A stretch of 64,000 nt of DNA from an uncultured Pelagibacteraceae bacterium (GTDB lineage: Bacteria > Pseudomonadota > Alphaproteobacteria > Pelagibacterales > Pelagibacteraceae). Numbering within the stretch: position 1 is the stretch's first letter; every line of letters begins with the position of its first letter. Shown piece after piece: positions 10,193-20,193 of the stretch. The stretch covers positions 217,819 through 281,818 of the forward strand of contig CACJEC010000001.1 in the NCBI GenBank assembly GCA_902592325.1. The letters run 5' to 3'. Below the pieces are notes generated by a model that saw nothing but the letters and a program-made list of their open reading frames with translations, ran no database searches and was not told the DNA's origin. The translations under genes were made by a program, and so were the position numbers.

Positions 10193-11056
10193 ATGCCAGA
10201 ATTACCAGAAGTAGAAATTGTAAAAAAATCTTTAAATAAAAAAATTCGACAAAAAAAGGTTAAAAAAGTAATTATAAAAAATAGGAATTTGAGAATTAAA
10301 ATACCTAGAAATTTTGAAAAATTTCTTGAAAACAAAATAATAGATAAAGTCTCAAGATTTTCTAAGTATCTAATTTTTTATTTGCCTAATAATGAGTTTT
10401 TTTTAGTTCATTTAGGTATGTCTGGAACAATTCACTTGGTTGATAATAAAATTAAAAAAGATTTTACAAATTTAAGTTTTTATAATTCACCTTTTTTACC
10501 AAAAGAACATAATCATGTAGAAATTATTTTTGATAAGTTTAGAATAATTTATAATGATCCAAGACGCTTTGGTTTTTTTCAGATAATTAAAACTACTCAT
10601 AATTTAAAAAAAAGGTTTTCAAATTTAGGACCCGAACCATTTGATAAAAAATTTAATCTTAATTATTTTAATAAGTTTAAAAAGAATAAAAATAGAAATA
10701 TTAAAAACATTTTAATTGATCAAAAATTTGTATCTGGAATAGGAAATATATATGCAAGTGAAATATTATTTTTGAGTAGAATAAATCCTAATAAAAAAAT
10801 TAAATTTTTAAACAAAAAGGACTGTATACAAATCATATTAAATTCAAAAAAAGTACTTTTAAAAGCAATACAAAAAGGGGGTTCCAGCATAAGAGATTTT
10901 AAAAATATAGATGGTTATAAAGGTGGTTTTCAAGATAATTTTAATGTTTATCAAAGAGAGGGTTTAATTTGCAAAAGAACTAATTGCAAAGGCATGGTTA
11001 AGAAAAAAATAATTAATAATAGATCAACTTTTTTTTGTAATTTTTGTCAAAAATAA
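10193..11056 (+). CDS. mutM: Formamidopyrimidine-DNA glycosylase
   Basis: MPELPEVEIV N-terminus; C-terminal zinc finger CKRTNCKG...FFCNFCQK. Confidence 0.96.
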   Translation: MPELPEVEIVKKSLNKKIRQKKVKKVIIKNRNLRIKIPRNFEKFLENKIIDKVSRFSKYLIFYLPNNEFFLVHLGMSGTIHLVDNKIKKDFTNLSFYNSPFLPKEHNHVEIIFDKFRIIYNDPRRFGFFQIIKTTHNLKKRFSNLGPEPFDKKFNLNYFNKFKKNKNRNIKNILIDQKFVSGIGNIYASEILFLSRINPNKKIKFLNKKDCIQIILNSKKVLLKAIQKGGSSIRDFKNIDGYKGGFQDNFNVYQREGLICKRTNCKGMVKKKIINNRSTFFCNFCQK

Positions 11057-11106
11057 ATAATTATTTGATTGACCGATATAAATTCTCAAGTTATACCCCT
11101 GCGCAT

Positions 11107-11367
11107 ATGGCAAACACAAAATCAGCAATTAAGAGAATTAGAAGAATTTCTAAACAAACAGTTGTGAATAGAGCTAGAAAAAGTAGGTATAGAAACGCTT
11201 TGAAGAAGATTAAACTTTTAATTGAAGATAAGAAAAAAGAAGAGGCATTAAAATTCTTGCCCAAATTGAATTCTGAACTAATGAAAATTGCCAAGACTGG
11301 AATTATAAAGAAACAAAACGCGTCAAGAAATGTTTCTAGAATTACAAAAAAAATAGCCTCACTATAA
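11107..11367 (+). CDS. rpsT: 30S ribosomal protein S20
   Basis: MANTKSAIKRIRRISKQTVVNRARKSRYRNA; start reassigned to internal ATG of the 11044 ORF. Confidence 0.95.
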   Translation: MANTKSAIKRIRRISKQTVVNRARKSRYRNALKKIKLLIEDKKKEEALKFLPKLNSELMKIAKTGIIKKQNASRNVSRITKKIASL

Positions 11368-11393
11368 TCTTAACACCTGTAGTTGATTCAACC

Positions 11394-11420
11394 ATAATGA
11401 TACGCATTATATGTCATTAT
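11394..11420. repeat. Inverted repeat cluster ATAATG-ATACG-CATTAT followed by TCATTAT, in rpsT-dnaA gap
   Basis: Perfect 6-bp arms with 5-bp spacer (11394-11410), plus a third ATAATGA-type half-site (11414-11420). Confidence 0.5.
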
Positions 11421-11641
11421 CAAATTAATACTGTCTACATTTAGATTTATTAAATAAAAATTTTAAATTAACTGTATTAAAAATTTTACAATTTTAAAAA
11501 AGAAAAAAAATTCTTGTCAAATAAAAATTATTTTTTTTTTTAAATTCACACAATCCTAGATTACATTTTTTTTTAATTATAAAAAAATATTTCTTGCAAA
11601 TATTTTCATTATGGTACTTAGTAAGATTGACCTCCAAAAAT

Positions 11642-13063
11642 ATGAACACAAGCTTTACAAAAAAAAATTCAGAGAATTTTAAATTAGAAAATTTGAATTG
11701 GGCTGTAATACAGTCACAAATGAAAAGTAAATTAGGAATTGAAATATATGAGAGTTGGTTAAAAAAAATAAATTTTGTAGAAGAGTTTAACAATTATATT
11801 CTTTTAACAGTTCCTACTAGATTCATAAGAGACTGGATTACTTCAAGATATTTAGATCAGATATTACAAATAGTGAGAAGCTTTAAAAAAGATATAATTA
11901 GAATTGAATTTAAAATAGATGATAAGAAAACTAATGAAATTGATGAGAAAGAAAGCGAAGTTCAAAATTTTAAAAATAAAGAAAATATATCATTTATAAA
12001 AGACTCCTATCTACAATATAATCGCATTGATCCAAATAAAAGATTCGATAATTTTTTAACTAGTTCTAGTAATAAACTTGCTTACGAAGCATCAATTAAA
12101 GTATCTGAGGATGTATCACATTATAATCCACTATACATTTATGGGGGCGTTGGTATGGGAAAAACACATTTATTAAATGCAATTGGTTTGGAGCTAAAAA
12201 AACAAAATAAGGTAATGTTTATTTCAGCAGAGCGATTTATGTATCAATTTGTTAAATCGATTAAATCTAATGATATGGTAAAATTCAAAGAATATTTTAG
12301 AAATACTGATGTTTTATTAATTGATGATATTCAGTTTATGAATGGAAAAGAAGCAATGCAGGAAGAATTTTTCCATACATTTAATGCTTTATTAGACAAG
12401 GGATCACAAATTATACTCTCTGCTGATAGAGCACCCAATAAATTATCAAGAATACAAGAAAGGATTAAATCTAGATTTTCTGGTGGTTTAGTGGTTGATA
12501 TTCAAAAACCTGATTATGAGCTAAGAAAAAAAATTGTTGAAAAAAAAACTAGAGAATTAAATGATCTTTATTCAGAACAAATTAATATTTCTAGAGAAAT
12601 TCAAGATTATATAAGTACTGAAATTACTGCTAGTATTAGAGAGATTGTTGGTGCAATTAATAGAATAGTTTCATTTTCTCGGGTTTATAACAAGACACCG
12701 AATTTAGCAGAGACAAAAGTTGTATTAAAAGATTTGTTAAATGTTTCAGAAAATAAAGTGACGATTGATTTGATACAAACTCTTGTATGTAAATTTTTTA
12801 AAATTAGTAAAAATGAAATGTTATCATCTAGAAGATCAAGATATTTAGTTAGACCAAGGCAAACAGCTATATACCTAACAAAAATTTTAACATCAAAATC
12901 GCTTCCTGAAATTGGTCGTGAATTTTCAAATAGAGATCATACTACGATTATACATTCTGTTAAAACTATAGAAAAGTTGAAAGAAAATGACCCTGAAATG
13001 GTGGAGAACATTAATAAACTTAAAAATCAGATATTGTATAATAATAAAAATAATGAAATTTAA
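11642..13063 (+). CDS. dnaA: Chromosomal replication initiator DnaA
   Basis: YGGVGMGKTHLLNAIG, LLIDDIQFM, FSNRDHTTIIHSVKTI; start chosen at internal ATG (MNTSFTKKN). Confidence 0.96.
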   Translation: MNTSFTKKNSENFKLENLNWAVIQSQMKSKLGIEIYESWLKKINFVEEFNNYILLTVPTRFIRDWITSRYLDQILQIVRSFKKDIIRIEFKIDDKKTNEIDEKESEVQNFKNKENISFIKDSYLQYNRIDPNKRFDNFLTSSSNKLAYEASIKVSEDVSHYNPLYIYGGVGMGKTHLLNAIGLELKKQNKVMFISAERFMYQFVKSIKSNDMVKFKEYFRNTDVLLIDDIQFMNGKEAMQEEFFHTFNALLDKGSQIILSADRAPNKLSRIQERIKSRFSGGLVVDIQKPDYELRKKIVEKKTRELNDLYSEQINISREIQDYISTEITASIREIVGAINRIVSFSRVYNKTPNLAETKVVLKDLLNVSENKVTIDLIQTLVCKFFKISKNEMLSSRRSRYLVRPRQTAIYLTKILTSKSLPEIGREFSNRDHTTIIHSVKTIEKLKENDPEMVENINKLKNQILYNNKNNEI

Positions 13064-14165
13064 TATTAACCAGCAAGATTTACAACAAGCTTTAAGTTAT
13101 TGTCAGGGTGTTATAGAAAAAAGAAGTACTCTTGAAATATTATCTAATGTTTTGTTGGATGTGAGTGATTCAAAATTAACAATAACAGCAACTGACTTAG
13201 ACTTAATATTTGTGCATCAAATTAAAAATATTGAGGTTATCGAGGAAGGAAAAACTACAACAAGATCATCACTTATGTATGATATTGTGAGAAAATTTTC
13301 TTCGGGAAAAAAAATAAATCTATTATTATCTGATAAAAGTAAACTCCAATTAGAATCTGAAAAATCAGTTTTTAATCTAAATTGTATTAATCCTTCAGAA
13401 TTTCCATTAACAGACGAAAATTTTAATGAAAATGAATTTTCTATAAATTCTAAAAGTTTATTAAAACTTTTGAATAAATGTAAATTTTCAGTCTCGAATG
13501 ATGAGACAAGACATTATTTAAGTGGCATATATATTCATCGAACAGAGGTTGATGATAAGAATTATCTTACAGCAGTTGCTACTGATAGTCATAGAATGTC
13601 TATTTCTAAAGTAAGACTTAATGAAAAAATAAATTTTGATCCAATAATTTTACCTAAAAAAACAATTTTTCAGCTTGTTTCATTATTAGATAATTATGAT
13701 GGGGATGTTAAAATTTCTAATATTAAATCAAAAATAAAATTTGAATTAAATAATAGTATTTTAATTTCAAAATTAATTGATGGTAAATTTCCAAATTATA
13801 TTCAAGTTATCCCAAAAAATAATCAGAAAAAACTTGAAATAGACTTAAAACTTTTCTTGGGTTCTGTAGATCGTGTTGCATCAGTATCATTAGATAAAAA
13901 AGATGGAGTTAAATTTAATTTAACAAAAGATATTTTGAATCTATCTGTAAATAATACTAATAGTGGAGATGGTAATGAAACTTTAAGTGTAAAATTTGAA
14001 CACGATCTAGAAATAAGCTTTAATTCTCGATATTTAATTGATGTAGCATCTCAGTTAGACGGAGAAAAAATAGAAATTTTCTTTAATGACACAGGGTCTC
14101 CTGCTTTAATTAAAGATCCAGGCGATTTTGATAGTATTTATGTTGTTATGCCTATGAAAGGTTAA
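13053..14165 (+). CDS. dnaN: DNA polymerase III beta subunit (sliding clamp)
   Basis: MKFNINQQDLQQALSYCQGVIEKRSTLEILSN; C-term IYVVMPMKG; overlaps dnaA end by 11 nt. Confidence 0.96.
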   Translation: MKFNINQQDLQQALSYCQGVIEKRSTLEILSNVLLDVSDSKLTITATDLDLIFVHQIKNIEVIEEGKTTTRSSLMYDIVRKFSSGKKINLLLSDKSKLQLESEKSVFNLNCINPSEFPLTDENFNENEFSINSKSLLKLLNKCKFSVSNDETRHYLSGIYIHRTEVDDKNYLTAVATDSHRMSISKVRLNEKINFDPIILPKKTIFQLVSLLDNYDGDVKISNIKSKIKFELNNSILISKLIDGKFPNYIQVIPKNNQKKLEIDLKLFLGSVDRVASVSLDKKDGVKFNLTKDILNLSVNNTNSGDGNETLSVKFEHDLEISFNSRYLIDVASQLDGEKIEIFFNDTGSPALIKDPGDFDSIYVVMPMKG

Positions 14166-14863
14166 GAAATTTTATCTAGTTCAGAGTAAATTTTTTTTTC
14201 TAAATTATTGATAAATTCCAATTTTTCCATTCCATAATTTATTGGCTGAAGTATAGAGATTGTTATTTGTTTATTTGCTGTTTTAAAACCTTTTTTAGGC
14301 CACACATAACCAGAATTAATAGCAATAGGCTGACATGAAATCTTTAGTTCTTCATATAATCTTGAAACACCTTTTTTAAAAGGAGGTCTTTCCTCTGGTT
14401 TTGCTCTTGTGCCCTGAGGAAAGATAATTAATGGTCTATTAGTATTATTAATAATTTTTTTTATATCATCAAAAAAACTTAAATTATCTTTTGTAATTTT
14501 ACCTCTTTTTATTGAAACGGATCCAATTTTTTTTAAATACCATCCAAAAATTGGAATAAGTAATAATTCTCTTTTTAAAATGAAAACAGGAGAATTAAAT
14601 ATCGTTTGAAGATAAAAGGTTTCAAACATTGACTGATGAGAAGCTGCAATAAAAAACTTTTTATCATGAATAATATTTTCTTTTCCTAGTATTTTAATCT
14701 TTACAGATAAAATATTATGTAAACAAAAACTTGTCCAATGGCCCATTAATTTACCACCAAATAAAACTAAACTTTGTGGAAAAATTAAAGATGGCAAAAA
14801 TATTAGCGAAATGAAAATTATGCCTGAAAAAAAAATAATAGAAAAAAATAGATTTCTTAACAT
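14162..14863 (-). CDS. 1-acyl-sn-glycerol-3-phosphate acyltransferase (PlsC-like)
   Basis: HQSMFETF, FPQGTRAKPEE acyltransferase motifs. Confidence 0.9.
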   Translation of the reverse strand: MLRNLFFSIIFFSGIIFISLIFLPSLIFPQSLVLFGGKLMGHWTSFCLHNILSVKIKILGKENIIHDKKFFIAASHQSMFETFYLQTIFNSPVFILKRELLLIPIFGWYLKKIGSVSIKRGKITKDNLSFFDDIKKIINNTNRPLIIFPQGTRAKPEERPPFKKGVSRLYEELKISCQPIAINSGYVWPKKGFKTANKQITISILQPINYGMEKLEFINNLEKKIYSELDKIS

Positions 14864-14873
14864 TTTTAAAATG

Positions 14874-16088
14874 TTACATTAATTCAGATATTTTTTGTCT
14901 TTTACTTATAATCTGAATTTTTGATCCCTTTATTAGTATTTCAATTGGTTTAGGTCTTACATTATAATTTGAAGCTAGAGAAGTTCCATATGCACCTACA
15001 TCACATATTACCAAAAAATCTTTTTCATTTAATTTTTGATATTTTCTAACAGTTGAAAATGTGTCTGTACTTTCACATATAGGTCCTACAAATTCATAAT
15101 TTTTGTTTTTATTATTTCTTACTTTTTTAGTAGGTATAATTTTATGATTAGCACCATATAATGCCGGTCTCATTAAATCATTCATTGCAGCATCTAAAAT
15201 CACAAAATCTTTCTTATATCCTTGTTTAATATATATAATTTTTGTTATTAAAATCGCTGAATTACCCACAATAGATCTACCAGGTTCAAAAATAATTTTG
15301 TAATTATTTTTTTTTAAAAACTTTTCAATATCTTTATAATATTTTTTTAAATCTATTTTTGAATTATTATGATTATAATCGATACCCATTCCTCCACCTA
15401 GGTCTATGTATTCAAATTTATGATTTGTTTTTTTTAGAATTTTGTCAATTACTTTAAGCATACTTTGGTATGGTTTGTGGCTTAGAATTTGACTACCAAT
15501 ATGAACACTTAAGCATTTTAAATTTAGATATTTTGATTTTTTTAAATAGTCTATTAGTTGTAGAAATATTTTTTGATTAACTCCAAATTTATTTTCTTTT
15601 TTACCAGTTGAAATTTGATTAAGAGTTTTTGCATCAGTATTTGGATTTAATCTTATACCAATATCAACATTTTTTTTTTTAATCTTTGCTATTTTTTCAA
15701 TTTCTAAAATCTCACTTTTAGATTCAGCATTTATTAGTAATATATTTTTACTTATAGCATATTCAATTTCAGCCTCAGTTTTACCAACACCTGAAAAAAC
15801 TATTTTTTTGGGTTTAATACCTGCCTTAAGGGCCTTCATCAGCTCACCTAAAGACACAACATCAGCACCTAGGTTTTGTTTTTTGATTTCTTTTAAAATA
15901 TTAAGGTTAGAATTTGCTTTAACTGCATAACAAATTAGTGGATCAATTTTTTTAAAATTTCTTTTCAGATTTTCAATATTATCTTTAATCTTTTTAAGTG
16001 AATAGCAATAAATCGGAGTTTTATATTTTTTTCCTAAAAAACTAACATCAAAACCCTCTATGGTTAGTTTATCTTTTTTATAAATCAT
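14874..16088 (-). CDS. lysA: Diaminopimelate decarboxylase
   Basis: PLP-binding YAVKANSN, HIGSQI, GGGMGIDY, EPGRSIVGN, CESTDTF. Confidence 0.95.
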   Translation of the reverse strand: MIYKKDKLTIEGFDVSFLGKKYKTPIYCYSLKKIKDNIENLKRNFKKIDPLICYAVKANSNLNILKEIKKQNLGADVVSLGELMKALKAGIKPKKIVFSGVGKTEAEIEYAISKNILLINAESKSEILEIEKIAKIKKKNVDIGIRLNPNTDAKTLNQISTGKKENKFGVNQKIFLQLIDYLKKSKYLNLKCLSVHIGSQILSHKPYQSMLKVIDKILKKTNHKFEYIDLGGGMGIDYNHNNSKIDLKKYYKDIEKFLKKNNYKIIFEPGRSIVGNSAILITKIIYIKQGYKKDFVILDAAMNDLMRPALYGANHKIIPTKKVRNNKNKNYEFVGPICESTDTFSTVRKYQKLNEKDFLVICDVGAYGTSLASNYNVRPKPIEILIKGSKIQIISKRQKISELM

Positions 16089-16219
16089 GAAGTGGTACTC
16101 ATTTGAGTACTAAGTATTTTCGAATTTTGTTTTTCCTCTTTATAAACAGGGTCGCCTTTTTTACCACAAGAATAGAGTAAAATAGTAATAAATAGAAATA
16201 TAAAAATTTTTTTTATCAT
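16085..16219 (-). CDS. lptM: LptM/YifL-like small lipoprotein (44 aa), not in ORF track
   Basis: MIKKIFIFLFITILLYSCGKKGDPVYKEEKQNSKILSTQMSTTS*; lipobox LYSC followed by GKKGDPVY; overlaps lysA start and argH stop. Confidence 0.85.
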   Translation of the reverse strand: MIKKIFIFLFITILLYSCGKKGDPVYKEEKQNSKILSTQMSTTS

Positions 16220-17607
16220 TTGTTTCTTTTATATTTCATTATCATTTTTTTTATGTTTTCAAAAGATGTTCCTCCATAAGATTTTTTTGAGTTTATTGAA
16301 TTTTTTATATCAAAAACTTTTAAAACATCATTGGTAAGTTTAGGTTCTATCTTTTTTAGCTCTTCAATTTTAAGCTCTGTTAACTTCTTTTTTTTGTTTT
16401 CAGCAAAATTTACTATTTCAGCTGTTTTTTTGTATGCTTTTCTAAAAGACATCGAATGATTTTTAACTAAATAATCTGCCAAATCAGTTGCTGTGATAAA
16501 TCCTGAGTCTGCTAATTCGTACATTTTTTTTTTATTAGGTGTAATATTTTTTAAAATTTCATTAAAAATTTTTAAACAATTAATCAATGTGTCATAAGAT
16601 TTAAAAACTATCTCTTTATCATCTTGCATATCTTTAAAATATGATAAAGGAAGACCTTTTAATATAGTCAACATAGAAAATAAATTACCAAACGTTGTAC
16701 CAGTTTTACCTCTTAAAAATTCTATTAAATCTGGATTTTTTTTTTGAGGCATTATTGATGAACCCGTGACTACTTTGTCTGAAAGATGAATTAGATTAAA
16801 ACCGTCTGAATTCCAAATTATAAGCTCTTCTGCTATTCTAGAAATATGCATAGAACAGACTGAAATACTAAAAAGAAAATCTAAGACAAAATCTCTATCT
16901 GAAACAGTATCAATTGAATTATTAGTTGGATTACTGAAACCTAATTTTTTTGCAGTATAATTTCTATCAATATTAAATGATGTACCTGTTAATGCTGCAA
17001 CTCCAAGTGGGCTTTCATTTAGGCTTTCAAAGTTATTGATGAATCTTCTTTTATCTCTTTTAAACATTTCAACATATGCCATAAAGTAATGACCTAGTGA
17101 AATTGGTTGTGCATTCTTTAAATGTGTAAAGCCTGGCATAACAGTTTCAATATTTTTCTCAGCAATTTTGATAGTAGATTTAATAATTTTATCTAAATAA
17201 ATATTTATTTCTTGAGTAGCTGATTTAATCCAAATTTTTAAATCAGTAATAACTTGATCATTTCTTGATCTAGCAGTATGAATATATCCCGCTTCTTCTC
17301 CAATTATCTGAAAAAGTTTTTTTTCAATATTCATATGGATATCTTCATATTTCTTATTATATTCAAATTTATTTCTAGATATTTCTTTTTCTATTTTTTG
17401 TAATCCATAAATGATTTTATTTTTAATTTTAAAAGTAATAATTTTTTGTTTAAATAACATTTCTACGTGGACAATTGAGCCTGCAATATCTTCTTTGTAT
17501 AGTCTTTTATCAATATCTATAGAGCTTCCTATTTTTTCAAAAAGTTTAGATGTTTTTTTCTTAATTCTTGTATTCCATATTGCTTGGTTGTTTTTATTTT
17601 TAGTCAT
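16216..17607 (-). CDS. argH: Argininosuccinate lyase
   Basis: TARSRNDQV, GSSIMPQKKNPD signature. Confidence 0.96.
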   Translation of the reverse strand: MTKNKNNQAIWNTRIKKKTSKLFEKIGSSIDIDKRLYKEDIAGSIVHVEMLFKQKIITFKIKNKIIYGLQKIEKEISRNKFEYNKKYEDIHMNIEKKLFQIIGEEAGYIHTARSRNDQVITDLKIWIKSATQEINIYLDKIIKSTIKIAEKNIETVMPGFTHLKNAQPISLGHYFMAYVEMFKRDKRRFINNFESLNESPLGVAALTGTSFNIDRNYTAKKLGFSNPTNNSIDTVSDRDFVLDFLFSISVCSMHISRIAEELIIWNSDGFNLIHLSDKVVTGSSIMPQKKNPDLIEFLRGKTGTTFGNLFSMLTILKGLPLSYFKDMQDDKEIVFKSYDTLINCLKIFNEILKNITPNKKKMYELADSGFITATDLADYLVKNHSMSFRKAYKKTAEIVNFAENKKKKLTELKIEELKKIEPKLTNDVLKVFDIKNSINSKKSYGGTSFENIKKMIMKYKRNK

Positions 17608-17630
17608 GATAATTAATTATACCTTTTAAT

Positions 17631-18140
17631 ATGAGATTTTTAATAATTTTTATATTCCTTATTTCAAATGTGTTAGCAAATGAACGTCCAAATATTGAAA
17701 ATATAGTAATCAATAAAGAATTAAAAACATATGATAATATTACTTTTCTAGACACAAATGATGAAATAATTAAGTTATCCGACTATAAAGGTAAATTAGT
17801 ATTACTTAATTTTTGGGCTACTTGGTGTGCGCCTTGCAAAGAAGAAATGCCTTCTTTAGATACTTTAAAGTCTAATCCAAACTTAGATAATATAGAAGTA
17901 TTTCCTATCAATATTGGTAAAGACAACTTAAAAAAATCAAAAAAATTTTTTAAAGATTTAAATATAAAAAATTTAAATATTTATTTTGATAACACCATGA
18001 CATTAGCTAAAGATTTAGCTTTAAGAGGAGTTCCAACGACAATTTTATTTGATAAACAAGGCAAAGAATTTGCAAGGGTGATAGGTTCAATTGACTTTAG
18101 TGAGGAAGAATTTCTTAAGTGGATTAAAAACTATAATTAG
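17631..18140 (+). CDS. TlpA-like thiol-disulfide oxidoreductase
   Basis: Signal peptide; LLNFWATWCAPCKEEMPSL; cis-Pro region RGVPTTILFD. Confidence 0.9.
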   Translation: MRFLIIFIFLISNVLANERPNIENIVINKELKTYDNITFLDTNDEIIKLSDYKGKLVLLNFWATWCAPCKEEMPSLDTLKSNPNLDNIEVFPINIGKDNLKKSKKFFKDLNIKNLNIYFDNTMTLAKDLALRGVPTTILFDKQGKEFARVIGSIDFSEEEFLKWIKNYN

Positions 18141-18340
18141 TTTTTAAAAAAATAAGCAAAAGCTATAAGGGCTATTATTGCAACAAATTGCAAAAGAACT
18201 CTCAGTTGCATTAATTTGTTTGAATATTTTTTACTTGTTTCTCCACCTTTAAATAAAGTTCCTATACCTAGGACTAATACTATACCTACAGCAATTAAAA
18301 GAATTATAGATAAAATTTTAACAAATATTCCAGTAAACAT
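18137..18340 (-). CDS. Small two-TM protein (HIG1/twin-transmembrane type)
   Basis: MFTGIFVKILSIILLIAVGIVLVLGIGTLFKGG...SNKLMQLRVLLQFVAIIALIAFAYFFKN; start set at internal ATG. Confidence 0.75.
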   Translation of the reverse strand: MFTGIFVKILSIILLIAVGIVLVLGIGTLFKGGETSKKYSNKLMQLRVLLQFVAIIALIAFAYFFKN

Positions 18341-18389
18341 TTTTATATTGTAAAGTGTTTTTAAAAATAAAAAACAAATTAAACTTACT

Positions 18390-19040
18390 ATGACATTTTG
18401 TCTTGAAAGCACAATAATTAAAACTGAAAAAAATGAGGATATTAAAAATATAGTTGTTTTACTTCATGGTTATGGGGGAGATGGAAAAGATATAAGCATG
18501 TTAACATTAAATTGGAAGAGGTACATGCCAAACACAATATTCATTTGCCCGAATGGTCATGAACCGTGTGAAGTTAATCCTTCAGGTTATCAATGGTTTG
18601 ATCTTACAAATGATGATCCTAATTATATATTAGATGAGTCTCTAAAAGCAGAAAAAAAACTTAATAAATTTTTAGATGAAATCAAAAAAAAATACAAAAT
18701 TGATAATGATAGAATAATTTTATCTGGATTTAGTCAAGGTTGCATGATGTCAATTAATGTTGGGCTTACTTCAGAAAAACCATATAATTGTATTTTAGGT
18801 TTTTCTGGAAAGATCATTAATTTAAATGATTTAAAAACAAGAAGAAGAAATTCTACGAATACTTTGCTCATTCATGGTGATCTGGACGATATTGTCTCAC
18901 CAACACATTTATTAGAAGCAAAAGATTTTTTTTTAAGAGAAAATATTAGTGTGGAAACACATTTAATTAAAAATTGTGGACATCATATTCCTATTGAAGC
19001 ATCAAGTATAGCTTTAAATTATATTTTAAAAAAAATTTAG
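18390..19040 (+). CDS. Phospholipase/carboxylesterase, alpha/beta hydrolase
   Basis: VVLLHGYGGDG, GFSQGCMMS, HGDLDDIVS, CGHHIP. Confidence 0.9.
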   Translation: MTFCLESTIIKTEKNEDIKNIVVLLHGYGGDGKDISMLTLNWKRYMPNTIFICPNGHEPCEVNPSGYQWFDLTNDDPNYILDESLKAEKKLNKFLDEIKKKYKIDNDRIILSGFSQGCMMSINVGLTSEKPYNCILGFSGKIINLNDLKTRRRNSTNTLLIHGDLDDIVSPTHLLEAKDFFLRENISVETHLIKNCGHHIPIEASSIALNYILKKI

Positions 19041-19089
19041 TGCTCTCGTAATATTGATATCATTATTCAATTGATATAAGATTTATTTA

Positions 19090-19659
19090 ATGAATGAATT
19101 TGTTGAGCAAAATGTTTCTTTAGAAAAGTGTCCAGCACTTGTTCTTAACGCTGATTATAGACCTTTAAGTTATTATCCACTTTCCCTATGGTCTTGGCAG
19201 GATGCTATAAAATCAGTTTTTTTAGATAGGGTAATTATAGTAAGTAATTATGATAGACAAATTAGAAGTCCATCATTAGAGATGAAGCTTCCAAGTGTTA
19301 TTGCTCTAAAAAGTTACATTGTGCCTCAATCTAAACCTAGTTTTACAAGATTTAATGTTTTCTTACGAGATCGATTTTCATGTCAATATTGTGGAAGTGG
19401 AGAAGAATTAACATTTGATCATTTATTGCCTAGATCTAAAGGTGGAGAAACAAACTGGAGCAATGTTGTGACTGCTTGTTCAGATTGCAATGTCAAAAAA
19501 GGAGGAAAATTACTAAAGTCTTCAGGTATGCAATTAAATCAATATCCATATCAACCATCTACAGAAGACCTTCATAAAAATGGTAAACATTTTCCACCAA
19601 ACTATTTACATAAAAGTTGGATGGATTATTTGTATTGGGATGTTGAGTTAGAGTCTTAA
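19090..19659 (+). CDS. HNH endonuclease family protein
   Basis: FSCQYCGS...LTFDHLLPRSKGGETNWSNVVTACSDCNVKKGG. Confidence 0.9.
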   Translation: MNEFVEQNVSLEKCPALVLNADYRPLSYYPLSLWSWQDAIKSVFLDRVIIVSNYDRQIRSPSLEMKLPSVIALKSYIVPQSKPSFTRFNVFLRDRFSCQYCGSGEELTFDHLLPRSKGGETNWSNVVTACSDCNVKKGGKLLKSSGMQLNQYPYQPSTEDLHKNGKHFPPNYLHKSWMDYLYWDVELES

Positions 19660-19665
19660 TTTTTT

Positions 19666-20193
19666 CTAAATTTTTTCTGAAATATTAATTGCTATTTTTG
19701 ATCCAGTTTTAATAATTTTATCCATTATTGAGTAAAAACCTTTTTTTGTTGCCCCTTCTTCATATGCAATATCTTTGTGATCTAATTCATCATTTCTGAA
19801 TTTGGTAATTTTTTTTTTTAATTCTTTTTCTTCGTTACCTAATTGATTAATTTGATTCAAATAATGTTTATCTATCACTTCTTCAACTGATGCAGTACAT
19901 AGCATTGCAGCTTTTTTTCCTAGAAGAGCTGAACCAAACCCAAGCCCAACACCCAGTAAATCCCATAAAGGTAAAAATTTTGTTGGTTTAATATCTCTTT
20001 TCTTAATTTCATTCTCAAAAAATTTACAGTGTTCCACTTCATGAACTTTCATTTCCTCAATTTTTTTCTTTAAACCCTCATCTTTAATTAAAGTATTCAA
20101 TGCAAGAAGCTGGCCTTCGTAAATTTTAACAGCACCTCTTTCACCTGCATGATCTACTCTTATGAATTCTTCTATTTTATTTTTTGATATCAT
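19666..20193 (-). CDS. coq7: Demethoxyubiquinone hydroxylase (COQ7 family)
   Basis: RVDHAGERGAVKIYEGQ, HEVEHCKFFE, DELDHKDIAYEEGA di-iron motifs. Confidence 0.93.
   Translation of the reverse strand: MISKNKIEEFIRVDHAGERGAVKIYEGQLLALNTLIKDEGLKKKIEEMKVHEVEHCKFFENEIKKRDIKPTKFLPLWDLLGVGLGFGSALLGKKAAMLCTASVEEVIDKHYLNQINQLGNEEKELKKKITKFRNDELDHKDIAYEEGATKKGFYSIMDKIIKTGSKIAINISEKI

Noticed and set aside
11091-11294. 67-aa minus-strand ORF
   Set aside because: Antisense to rpsT.
11494-11793. 99-aa minus-strand ORF over dnaA start
   Set aside because: Low-complexity Phe/Lys-rich translation of AT-rich leader and antisense dnaA.
17411-17629. 72-aa plus-strand ORF
   Set aside because: Antisense to argH N-terminus.
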